This document shows, piece by piece, positions 55,747-64,000 of a stretch of 64,000 nucleotides of DNA. The notes beneath the pieces were generated by a model that worked only from the letters and a program-made list of their open reading frames with translations, was not told the origin of the DNA and made no database searches. The stretch comes from Micrococcaceae bacterium RIT 802 (lineage in GTDB: Bacteria > Actinomycetota > Actinomycetes > Actinomycetales > Micrococcaceae). The position numbers were made by a program, and so were the translations under genes. Positions within the stretch are counted from its first letter, which is position 1, and each line of letters begins with the position of its first letter. The DNA is taken from NCBI GenBank assembly GCA_016892645.1, contig JAFEMX010000001.1, forward strand, positions 434,001-498,000, read 5' to 3'.

Positions 55747-58700
55747 ATGTCCCGATGGGGAGCGAACCCGGGCAAGAGCACGGGCTTCAAGGCGGCCGCG
55801 GTTTCGGTCGTCTCCGCTCTCGCCATCACCGGCGCCGTCATCTACCCGGGCTTCAAGACCGCCGACGTGGACCTGAACGACGGCGGTGTGTGGGTCGTGA
55901 ACAAGACCCTGAACAAGGTCGGGCACCTCAACTACCAGTCCAAGGTGCTCGACGGCGGTGTCCTCACGCCGCTGCCGAACTACGACCTCGAGCAGAACGC
56001 CGACAAGGTCTTCGTCCGCAACCGGGATCAGGGCGCGTTGACCACCATCGACCCTGCCATGGTCCAATTCGCCGACGACAACGCCCTACCGGCCAACTCC
56101 TCCTTCTCCTATGGGACCGACGTCGTCTCCGTTGCCGACGCGGACCATGGCATCGTCTACGCCACCGCCACCGAGGACCTGGGCAGTTTCGCCTCCCAGG
56201 ACACCCCGCCGCTGATCGACGCCAAGGGCAAGGTGCTCACCGCTGTCGGCGAGAACGACCGGGTGTGGGGCGTGGACATCGACGCCCAGCAGTTCATCAG
56301 CTGGACCCGCCAACCCGATGGGACCTTCACCGAGGAGTCGAAGAAGCAGGTCGACGGCATCGCCAGCGGTGCCAAATACCAGCTCACCGTCGTCGGCGAC
56401 ACCGCGGTGCTCTTCGACGAGGGCTCCGGCACCGTGATCACCTCCGACGGCAAGACGTCCACGGTGGTCGATCCCGCGGGTGGGAAGCTCCAGGCTCCCG
56501 GTCCGGATGCCGACCACGTGGCGATCGCGCTGGGCAACAAGCTGGCCAACGTTCCCCTCCGTGGCGGCGACGCCGAATACCTCCCCCTGGAATCCAGCGG
56601 AACTGCCATCCAGCCCGTCCGCGTCGGTGAGTGCACCTACGCGGCGTGGCAGGGCAGCGCCGAGTACCTCCGGGACTGCAACGACGACGGACAGGATGTC
56701 TCCCAGAAGGTCCCGGAAATGCCCAGCACGGCGGAACTGAAGTTCCGGGTCAACCGCGACGTCGTCGTCCTCAATGACGTGACGTCCGGGCAGGTGTGGC
56801 TCGTCAATGACGGCATGCAGATTGTCAGCAACTGGAGCGACCTGGAGCCCCCGAAGGGCAAGGGCGAGGCGAAGAAGGAGGACTCCAAGGAGATCACCGA
56901 CGCCATCGAACTGCCCAACAGGACCAAGGACAACAAAAAGCCCATCACCAAGCCCGATGACTTCGGCGTCCGGGCCGGCCGCACCACCGCCCTGCCGGTG
57001 CTGTTCAACGACGTGGATCCCGACGGCGACCTCTTGACCGCCTCGCTAGAAGGCAAACAGCCATCGGTGGGTACCTTGCAGCAGATCCATGACGGAACCG
57101 GTTTCCAGATGGTCGTTCCGGACGATGCCACCGGGCGGACCTCCTTCACCTATGAGGCGAACGACGGCCGCGGCGGCCAAGCCACCGGAACGGCGAACGT
57201 CCGGGTGGTACCCCAAGGGGAAAACAGCAAACCGACCCAGGAACGCGTGACCACCCTGCGCGTCCAGCAGGGCGAATCCGTCACCCAGGACATCCTCAGT
57301 GACTGGATCGATCCCGACGGCGATGACCTGCAGCTGCTCGGCGGCTCCAGCGAGGACAAGGACATCGTCCGCGTACGCCCCGACGGTGCACTGACGTTCC
57401 AGGACAACGGCAAGAAGGTCGGCCGCAAGGAGATCACCGTGCAGGTCTCCGACGGCAGGGAAGGCGCACAAGGCCGGGTCGTCGTCGAGGTCCTGGCGAA
57501 GTCGGCAACACCGCCGGTGACGGCCACCGATCACGTGACGGCCAACGTCGGGGAGGAAGTGACCTTCTCGCCGCTGGAGAACGACACCGATCCCAGCGGA
57601 ACCGAACTGCGGCTGGCCAACGTCGAGTCCGTGGATGGGTTGGACCTGAAGGGCAACTCCGATACCGGAACCGTCACGATACGAGGAAAGCGTACCGGGA
57701 CGTTCTACGCGAAGTACGTGGCCACCAACGGTCCCGCCAGCGCCCCGGGGCTGGTGCGCATCGACGTCAAGGACCCCGAGCAGAATTCGGGTAACCCCGT
57801 CGCCGTGCGCGACGTGGCCCTGCTCCCGGCCGGACAAGACGTCCTGGTCAACGTCTTGGGCAACGACACCGATCCGGCGGGTGGCGTCCTGGTGCTCACC
57901 GGCGCCGAGGTGCCGGAGGACGCCCCGTTCACGGTCTCCGTCGAACGCAACAGTTTCGTGCGCGTCACCGATGTGCGCGGGCTGACGGAGCCGACGAAGG
58001 TCCACTACACGGTTTCCAATGGGAACGGGGTCTCCACCGGGGAGATCAACGTGATCCCGGTTCCCGCGCCACCGAAGTTGGATCCGCCGCGCCCGAACCC
58101 CGATGATGTGGTCGTGCGCGCCGGAGACGTGGCCACGGTGGATGTGCTGGAGAACGACATCCACCCCAACGGGGCCGAGCTCACCTTGCGGCCTGATTTG
58201 AAGGAAGCGGATGGCCTCGGCGACGGCTCCTTGATCAGCGTCGCAGACGACACCGTGCGTTTCCGTGCCGGGGAGTTCGACGGGAAGCCACACACCGTCT
58301 CGGCCGTCTACACCGTCGCCGGACCGGACGGGCAGGAGGCCAACGCCCGCGTGAATTTCCACATCCAGCCGGTCGACGTGGCCTCCAACGCGCCGCCGTC
58401 ACCGGAACAGATCACCGGCCGCGTCTTCGCCGGTGGCACCACGGCCATCCAGGTGCCGTTGGGGGGAATCGACCCGGACGGGGACTCCGTGACCTTGGTG
58501 CAACTGGGTGGGGCGCCTCGGCTCGGATCGGCCAAGGTCAAGGGCTCATCCATCGAATACACGGCGAGCAACACCGCTTCGGGTACCGACGTGTTCTCCT
58601 ACGTCGTGGAGGACCGGTTGGGCGCCCGCGCGACCGGTACCGTCATGGTGGGCGTCGCCCCGTTGTCCTCGAAGAACAACCCCCCGGTGGCCGTCAACGA

Positions 58701-61700
58701 CTCCATCACCGTGCGGCCGGACCGTCCGGTCTCCGTCGACGTCATGTCCAACGACACCGACCCGGATGGGGACCGCACGACGCTGGTCGACGACTTGCGT
58801 GCTTCCGACGGCGTCGATGCCAAGGTCGTCAACGGTCGCATCCAGGTCACCTCGCCGAAGCAAAAGGGCTCGCTGTCCATCCGATACAACATCAGCGACG
58901 GCCGCGGCGGCACCGCCAGCGCCACGCTGACTGTCGAGGCGGACCCGGAAGCCAAGCTGCTGGCACCGATCGCCCGCGATGACCGGGCCAGCCTGCAGGA
59001 GACCGTCGGCAAGGACGAGGTCACGTTGCCTATCCTCGAAAACGACGAGGACCCCGACGGCCGGGTCGATGACCTGAAGGTCTCCCTGCCGGACAAGCCG
59101 GGCTCGGCCAGCGTCACCGGTGACAACCAGCTCAAGGTCAAGGTGGGCGACAAGTCCCAGGTCATCGCCTACACGATCACCGACCAGGACGATCTGAAAT
59201 CCACCGCGTTCGCGATCGTTCCCGGTGCCGGCGGCGCCCGACCCGTCCTGCGCAGCGACAAGGCCCAGGAGATCATTGCGGGGGAGACCCTCAGGCTCGA
59301 TCTCGGGGACCTGGTCCAGGTCCGCGATGGCCACAAGCCACGGCTGACCGATGAGAACAAGGTCAAGTCCGTACCGGAGAACGACGGCGAATTGGTCAAG
59401 TCGGCCACGGAACTGACCTTCAAGGCCGACAAGGAGTACTCGGGCCCCGCCTCCGTCACTGTCGAAGTCACCGATGGCTCCGGACCGGATGACCGGGACG
59501 GGCTCACGAGCATGCTCTCGATTCCGATCAAGGTGCTCCCGCGCCCGGAGGACAACAAGCCCCCGACCATCCAGTCCAACTCCCTGGACGTCGCCCAAGG
59601 TGAGGATGCCGCACGTCTGGACCTGAACCAGATCGCCAGCGACCCGGACAAGGACGACGCGGGCAAGCTCAAGTTCTCCGTGGGCGAGCAGAACATCGAG
59701 GGGGTCAAGGTCGGACTCGTCGATGGGCACATCCTCACCGCCGAAGCCGACGCCAAGACGCCCAAGGGCACCAAGGGGTCCGTCAAGGTCTCAGTCACCG
59801 ACGGACACAACGACCCCGTGTCGGCGAATATCTCCCTCAACGTGTTGGCCTCCACCCGCGAACTGCCCGTTGCCGTCGCCGATACGGTGGCAGATGCCCA
59901 CCAGGGCAGCAAGGTGGTCGTTCCCGTGTTGGACAACGACCACAACCCGTATCCGGAGGAGGGTCCGCTGAAGATCGTCGATGCCTTTACCGGAACCGGC
60001 GGCACCAATGGTGATGGGTCGGTCTCCGTCGATGGTGACAAACTCGCCATCACACCGAACGACGATTTCGTCGGGACCATGACCGTTCAGTACACGATTG
60101 CTGACGTGACTGAGGACGTGGATCGTCAGGTCAATGGAACGGTCACCCTGAACGTCAAGGGTAAACCGGATGCCCCTGGCTTGCCGTTGGTCGAGTCAAC
60201 CAGTGATTCCAAGGCCGTTCTCAGCTGGGATGCGCCGTCGAACAACGGTGCTCCGATCGAGTCCTACACGGTATCCGGCGACGGGGTGAAGCAGACTTGC
60301 CAGACCACCACCTGCACCATCACGGGTCTGAAGAACGACCATGTCTACAACTTCACGGTGACGGCGACCAATGCCGTCGGCGAATCGGAAGCCTCGGCGG
60401 CTTCCGCGGATGCCCGCCCGGACGTCGAACCGGAACAGCCGGGGGCGCCGTCCGCGACGTCTGGCGACGAACAGGCCACGGTGAGGTGGAACAAGCCGGA
60501 AAACCACGGCTCACCCGTCACCGGATACACCCTGGAGGTCTCCCCGGCACCGGCGACCGGCGTCAGCCAGGTCACGGGCATCTCCGGGACCAGCCATACC
60601 TGGAAGGGCCTGAAGAACGGGGTTGCCTATCAGTTCCGTGTCCAGGCCGTGAACAAGGCGGACAAACCGTCGCAATGGAGCACCTATTCAGCCTCGGTCG
60701 TTCCGGCAGGCAAGCCCTTCCAACCGACGGCGCCTGTCGCCGTGCGATCCCAGTCCAGCGTCAACGGCGGCGTCGTCAACGTCAACTGGAACGAGCCGAA
60801 CAACAACGGAGCCCCCATCCAGGGCTACACCCTCAAAGTCCACCAGGGCGGCTCGACGGTCCGATCGATCACCGTTGCAGCGGGGACGACCGATCAAACG
60901 GTGACCGGGCTGAAGACGACCAGTTCCTACACCTTCTCCGTCATGGCGAAGAACAAGGTCGGGACTTCTCCCGAGAGCGGACGTTCGACCGCGGTCACGC
61001 CGTACGGCAAGCCGCTCAAGGTCGGCAAGGTGACCGCCACGGCCACCGGTACAAGCGGCCAGGTTCGATTGAGCTTCACAGCCGCATCCTCCAACGGCTC
61101 TCCTATCCGTGAATACAAGTACCGGGCTGAAAGCGGCGCTTGGCAGTCGTTCGGAAATCGGACGTCCGGCACTATTTCCTCCAGGAACGGGGCACCACAT
61201 AGCTGGCAGGTGGCCGCCGTCAACGCCGCTGGCCAGGGGCCAGCAGGCTCATCCAATTCAACCAGTGCGTTTGGCCCGCCAAAGGACGCGGCTAATGCCA
61301 GTGGTAGCGGCGGAAAGAAATCAGCGACATTCAAATGGAACAAGACCGAAAGCGCCTACAACAACGGACGGAGCACGAAGCTCACCGCCAAAGTCAACAA
61401 GGGTACCTTGAACCAAACGACGGGCAAGGTAACAGGCTTAGGTGAAAGCGACACCGTGACACTCACCGTCACCGCGACTACCAAGCTCAACTCGGGTGAT
61501 CCGTCCAGCGCGTCCAGCAGCAGGTCATGGACTGCCTCGGCGAAAACCGATCCACCGCCACCGCCGCCGGCGCCGAAGAAACGAGTCGTCCTATCAAGGG
61601 GAGCAAAGGTGGAGCCCGCCAAATGCGAAGGCTCGAACAATTGCTACAGGTACCACGTGGAGGCCTACGATTTCCCGGATGGCAAATATGAGGGAAAGTG

Positions 61701-61866
61701 CATGGCACAGCCGCCGCACCAAGTCGGTTCGACGAAGGAAGGCCTCGAGGTGGTAAACGGGCGATTCAGCGGCGACTACTCCTGCTGGATCACCCCCGGG
61801 GCGATCAATGGTGCGCCCTTCTTCGCCTACTTCGGCGGAGTGAAATCCAATGAGACCAATTTCTAA
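55747..61866 (+). CDS. Giant Ig-like/fibronectin III surface protein, copy 2 (paralogue of copy 1)
   Basis: 2039 residues. The order of parts is that of copy 1: signal anchor, propeller (about 55875-56840), charged linker, about eleven Ig/cadherin-like repeats (56965-60155), four fibronectin III domains, Pro linker (61549-61575) and a four-cysteine tip (PAKCEGSNNCYRY, YEGKCMAQ, DYSCWITPG). By eye it matches copy 1 closely from the N-terminus through the second fibronectin domain, then diverges; the tip keeps only the cysteines and YEG. Its gene ends 48 nt before moxR, so it is the copy linked to the ATPase. The ATG has GAGGA 9 nt upstream, as in copy 1. Anchored to the membrane and extended outward by inference. 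Confidence 0.9.
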   Translation: MSRWGANPGKSTGFKAAAVSVVSALAITGAVIYPGFKTADVDLNDGGVWVVNKTLNKVGHLNYQSKVLDGGVLTPLPNYDLEQNADKVFVRNRDQGALTTIDPAMVQFADDNALPANSSFSYGTDVVSVADADHGIVYATATEDLGSFASQDTPPLIDAKGKVLTAVGENDRVWGVDIDAQQFISWTRQPDGTFTEESKKQVDGIASGAKYQLTVVGDTAVLFDEGSGTVITSDGKTSTVVDPAGGKLQAPGPDADHVAIALGNKLANVPLRGGDAEYLPLESSGTAIQPVRVGECTYAAWQGSAEYLRDCNDDGQDVSQKVPEMPSTAELKFRVNRDVVVLNDVTSGQVWLVNDGMQIVSNWSDLEPPKGKGEAKKEDSKEITDAIELPNRTKDNKKPITKPDDFGVRAGRTTALPVLFNDVDPDGDLLTASLEGKQPSVGTLQQIHDGTGFQMVVPDDATGRTSFTYEANDGRGGQATGTANVRVVPQGENSKPTQERVTTLRVQQGESVTQDILSDWIDPDGDDLQLLGGSSEDKDIVRVRPDGALTFQDNGKKVGRKEITVQVSDGREGAQGRVVVEVLAKSATPPVTATDHVTANVGEEVTFSPLENDTDPSGTELRLANVESVDGLDLKGNSDTGTVTIRGKRTGTFYAKYVATNGPASAPGLVRIDVKDPEQNSGNPVAVRDVALLPAGQDVLVNVLGNDTDPAGGVLVLTGAEVPEDAPFTVSVERNSFVRVTDVRGLTEPTKVHYTVSNGNGVSTGEINVIPVPAPPKLDPPRPNPDDVVVRAGDVATVDVLENDIHPNGAELTLRPDLKEADGLGDGSLISVADDTVRFRAGEFDGKPHTVSAVYTVAGPDGQEANARVNFHIQPVDVASNAPPSPEQITGRVFAGGTTAIQVPLGGIDPDGDSVTLVQLGGAPRLGSAKVKGSSIEYTASNTASGTDVFSYVVEDRLGARATGTVMVGVAPLSSKNNPPVAVNDSITVRPDRPVSVDVMSNDTDPDGDRTTLVDDLRASDGVDAKVVNGRIQVTSPKQKGSLSIRYNISDGRGGTASATLTVEADPEAKLLAPIARDDRASLQETVGKDEVTLPILENDEDPDGRVDDLKVSLPDKPGSASVTGDNQLKVKVGDKSQVIAYTITDQDDLKSTAFAIVPGAGGARPVLRSDKAQEIIAGETLRLDLGDLVQVRDGHKPRLTDENKVKSVPENDGELVKSATELTFKADKEYSGPASVTVEVTDGSGPDDRDGLTSMLSIPIKVLPRPEDNKPPTIQSNSLDVAQGEDAARLDLNQIASDPDKDDAGKLKFSVGEQNIEGVKVGLVDGHILTAEADAKTPKGTKGSVKVSVTDGHNDPVSANISLNVLASTRELPVAVADTVADAHQGSKVVVPVLDNDHNPYPEEGPLKIVDAFTGTGGTNGDGSVSVDGDKLAITPNDDFVGTMTVQYTIADVTEDVDRQVNGTVTLNVKGKPDAPGLPLVESTSDSKAVLSWDAPSNNGAPIESYTVSGDGVKQTCQTTTCTITGLKNDHVYNFTVTATNAVGESEASAASADARPDVEPEQPGAPSATSGDEQATVRWNKPENHGSPVTGYTLEVSPAPATGVSQVTGISGTSHTWKGLKNGVAYQFRVQAVNKADKPSQWSTYSASVVPAGKPFQPTAPVAVRSQSSVNGGVVNVNWNEPNNNGAPIQGYTLKVHQGGSTVRSITVAAGTTDQTVTGLKTTSSYTFSVMAKNKVGTSPESGRSTAVTPYGKPLKVGKVTATATGTSGQVRLSFTAASSNGSPIREYKYRAESGAWQSFGNRTSGTISSRNGAPHSWQVAAVNAAGQGPAGSSNSTSAFGPPKDAANASGSGGKKSATFKWNKTESAYNNGRSTKLTAKVNKGTLNQTTGKVTGLGESDTVTLTVTATTKLNSGDPSSASSSRSWTASAKTDPPPPPPAPKKRVVLSRGAKVEPAKCEGSNNCYRYHVEAYDFPDGKYEGKCMAQPPHQVGSTKEGLEVVNGRFSGDYSCWITPGAINGAPFFAYFGGVKSNETNF

Positions 61867-61914
61867 AAAGGCCCCGAGCCCACGAAGACGTTTTCCGAAG
61901 GGAACCAGAAAACC

Positions 61915-62892
61915 ATGACCATGACCAACGACCAGGCCGAGTGGTTTGCCGGCACGTTCGAGAAGCTCTCGGCCAACGTGGGGCAGGCAGTGCTCGGCAA
62001 GCAGGACGTGATCAAGTTGATCCTCACGGCCATGCTCTCCGAGGGACACGTGCTGCTCGAAGACGCCCCCGGAACGGGCAAGACCATGCTGGCCCGGTCG
62101 CTGGCCGCCACGGTGCAGGGGTCGAACTCCCGCATCCAGTTCACCCCCGACCTGCTGCCCTCCGACGTCACCGGCATCACGATCTACGACCAGAAGACCC
62201 AGCTCTTCGAGTTCCACCAAGGGCCGATCTTCGCGAACATCGTCCTGGCGGACGAGATCAACAGGGCCTCCCCGAAGACCCAGTCCGCGCTGCTGGAGGT
62301 CATGGAGGAGTCTCGGGTCAGCGTCGATGGCAAGACCTACACGCAGGACCGCCCGTTCATGGTCATCGCCACCCAGAACCCCATCGAGCAGGCCGGCACC
62401 TACCGGTTGCCCGAGGCCCAGCTGGACCGCTTCCTCATCAAGACCTCCATCGGCTACCCGGACCGCGAATCCACCGTGAGTCTGCTCTCCGGCGCCTCGA
62501 CCCGCGACCGGTCGCTGGCCCTCAAGCCGATCATCACCACCGGCGCCATCGCCGACATGGCCGACCTGGCCACCACCACCCATGTGGACGACTCGGTGCT
62601 GCACTACATCGCCGAGCTCACCGAGCAGACCCGCGAGGCCCCGGAAACCCGCCTCGGGGTCTCCGTCCGCGGCGCCCTGGCCATGGTCCGCGCGGCCAAG
62701 GTGTGGGCGGCCTCCGAGGGACGCAACTACGTGCTGCCCGACGACGTGAAGGAACTCGCACCCTTTGTGTGGACCCACCGGTTCGTGATGGACCCGGAGG
62801 CGGAATTCTCCGGCGCGACGGCCGACTCCGTGCTGGCACGCGTCCTGGTCGAGACCGCGGCACCCCAGCAGCGCTCCGGCGCCCACGCCTAG
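61915..62892 (+). CDS. MoxR-family AAA ATPase
   Basis: 325 residues. Walker A is EDAPGTGKTMLARS, Walker B VLADEINRASPKTQSAL, sensor motif ATQNPIEQAGTY and the MoxR lid PEAQLDRFL. MoxR ATPases act as chaperones that assemble or activate partner proteins; DUF58 proteins are their usual partners. The start has AAGGGA and ATG at 61915, with a second ATG at 61921. It follows copy 2 of the surface gene by 48 nt and precedes DUF58 by 27 nt, so it is probably in one operon. In bifidobacteria a related fn3-aaa-duf58 order exists. Confidence 0.95.
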   Translation: MTMTNDQAEWFAGTFEKLSANVGQAVLGKQDVIKLILTAMLSEGHVLLEDAPGTGKTMLARSLAATVQGSNSRIQFTPDLLPSDVTGITIYDQKTQLFEFHQGPIFANIVLADEINRASPKTQSALLEVMEESRVSVDGKTYTQDRPFMVIATQNPIEQAGTYRLPEAQLDRFLIKTSIGYPDRESTVSLLSGASTRDRSLALKPIITTGAIADMADLATTTHVDDSVLHYIAELTEQTREAPETRLGVSVRGALAMVRAAKVWAASEGRNYVLPDDVKELAPFVWTHRFVMDPEAEFSGATADSVLARVLVETAAPQQRSGAHA

Positions 62893-62919
62893 GTCCGGCC
62901 GGAAGGTATCCACCCCAGC

Positions 62920-64000
62920 ATGAGCACCCCCACGCAGGAGTCCGGACGGCGGTCCGCCCGCACCCAGGAACGACCCCGGCGGCGCACCGCCGGATCCCTG
63001 GGCACCTCGGCCGCCGCCTGGTTCAAGCGCAGGACCACGCCCACACCGGGTTCCACGAACCAGCGCTCGCGCCTGCCTCCGACGTCGTTGTCGGCCGAAA
63101 TCGCCAAGCTCATCCGGCTCGAGGTCCAGCCCGCCTGGCAGCGTGTCTCCGGCTGGACCGCCACGCGGCTCGAGCCGGCCACCGAGGTGGTGAGCCCGCT
63201 CGGATGGCTGCTGGCCGCCGTCGTGCTTGTCCTGGCGGTGCTCGGGGGGATCTTCGGGTGGCAGGAGGCGAAGATCGCCGCACTGCTGGGCGCCCTGCTG
63301 CTGTTGCTGGCCATCGCCTTCATCCTGGGCCGTTCGGTGTACCGGGTGACGTTGGACCTGAACCGCACCCGGGTGGCCGTCGGCGACCGGGCCGTGGGCG
63401 GCATGGAGGTGGCGAACGCCTCGCCCAAGGCGCTCCTGCCGGTCTCCATGGAGCTCCCGGTCGGCGCGTCCACCGCCTTCTTCAGGATTCCGCGCCTGGC
63501 CCCGGAGGCCTCGCACGACGAGCTCTTCACCATCCCCACGCACCGCCGCGCGGTCATCCAGGTCGGCCCGGTGCGCTCCATCCGCCAGGACCCCTTCGGG
63601 CTGCTGCGCCGGCAGGTCAAGTGGACCGACGCGCAGGACCTCTTCGTCCACCCGCGCACCACCGCGCTGGGCGGCACCAGCTCCGGCTTCATCCGCGACC
63701 TGGAGGGCCAGCCCACCCGCGACCTGTCCTCCTCCGACGTCTCCTTCCACGCCCTGCGCGACTACGTCCCGGGCGATGACCGCCGGCACATCCACTGGAA
63801 GACCACCGCCCGCACCGGCGAGCTGATGGTCCGCCAATTCGAGGAGACCCGCCGCTCCCACCTGGCCATCGCCCTGTCCTCCAACACGGGGGAGTACTCC
63901 TCGGAGGACGACTTCGAGCTGGCCGTCTCCGCCGCCGCATCGATCGGCCTGCAGGCGGTCCGCGAACAGCGCAACCTCTCCGTGCTCACCCAGGGCGGAC
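62920..64000 (+). CDS. DUF58-domain membrane protein (runs off right edge)
   Basis: 360 codons are visible. A basic Ser/Arg/Pro-rich head (residues 1-85) precedes two hydrophobic segments (PLGWLLAAVVLVLAVLGGIFGW; IAALLGALLLLLAIAFIL) and a soluble part. DUF58 is marked by LRDYVPGDDRRHIHWKTTARTG near residues 283-304. The remaining C-terminal sequence with the vWA-like fold lies outside the window. DUF58 proteins are partners of MoxR ATPases. GGAAGG lies 14 nt before the ATG, a wide spacing, so the start is slightly uncertain. Confidence 0.9.
   Translation, partial: MSTPTQESGRRSARTQERPRRRTAGSLGTSAAAWFKRRTTPTPGSTNQRSRLPPTSLSAEIAKLIRLEVQPAWQRVSGWTATRLEPATEVVSPLGWLLAAVVLVLAVLGGIFGWQEAKIAALLGALLLLLAIAFILGRSVYRVTLDLNRTRVAVGDRAVGGMEVANASPKALLPVSMELPVGASTAFFRIPRLAPEASHDELFTIPTHRRAVIQVGPVRSIRQDPFGLLRRQVKWTDAQDLFVHPRTTALGGTSSGFIRDLEGQPTRDLSSSDVSFHALRDYVPGDDRRHIHWKTTARTGELMVRQFEETRRSHLAIALSSNTGEYSSEDDFELAVSAAASIGLQAVREQRNLSVLTQGG

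Overview
The window is high-GC actinobacterial chromosome, most likely from the Micrococcaceae (Arthrobacter and relatives). This rests on gene content and order (glmU-prs-rplY-pth, mfd, an Rv3303c-type lpdA, accA3/accE/accB with maf and birA between and around them), on TAGACT/TAGGCT-type -10 elements, and on several genes that look leaderless (TANNNT, then 6-7 nt, then the start codon). I see no rRNA, tRNA, insertion sequence or CRISPR array.

Positions 1-11.7 kb are a cell-surface and polysaccharide region, visibly less GC-rich than the rest. It holds the 5' part of a WecG/TagA/CpsF glycosyltransferase, a WbpD/WlbB-like sugar acetyltransferase, an operon of an anchored Ser/Ala/Pro-rich protein, an MFS transporter and a membrane-anchored TolB-like propeller protein, a 1540-residue secreted dimethylformamidase-like protein with four DUF4082 modules, and an anchored Ig-like/deacetylase-like protein split by an apparent one-base frameshift. 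The two long minus-strand units share a 24-bp upstream element.

From 11.9 to 24.2 kb come housekeeping genes: glmU, prs, rplY and pth; a palindrome-promoter-short ORF-terminator cassette; a SufS/SufU pair; a minus-strand operon of DUF2505, VanZ-like and nhaA; and mfd. From 24.3 to 31.6 kb are a purine/deoxyribose salvage operon (punA, phosphohexomutase, deoC, two small membrane proteins), lpdA and an MHS-type transporter.

From 31.7 to 48 kb is an acyl-CoA carboxylase and envelope region: accA3 (biotin carboxylase/carrier), a self-regulated three-gene membrane/winged-helix operon, maf, a large MMPL protein with its TetR regulator, a dicarboxylate symporter, a DUF885 peptidase-like gene, accE and accB, an SDR, a 55-codon ORF, birA and a PH-domain membrane protein. 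accA3 and accB carry the same palindrome upstream, which suggests co-regulation of the carboxylase halves; birA would attach biotin to the AccA3 carrier lysine.

From 48 kb to the right edge are an Rv1264-like class III cyclase and a surface-protein cluster: two tandem paralogues of about 2035 residues (propeller, about eleven Ig/cadherin-like repeats, fibronectin III domains, four-cysteine tip), then a MoxR AAA ATPase and a DUF58 protein that runs off the edge. This resembles the bifidobacterial PFNA (pkb2-fn3-aaa-duf58-tgm-prpC) cluster, but with fn3 duplicated and its C-terminal tip diverged. That duplication, the shared acc operator and the 16.0-kb attenuator-like cassette are the most notable observations.
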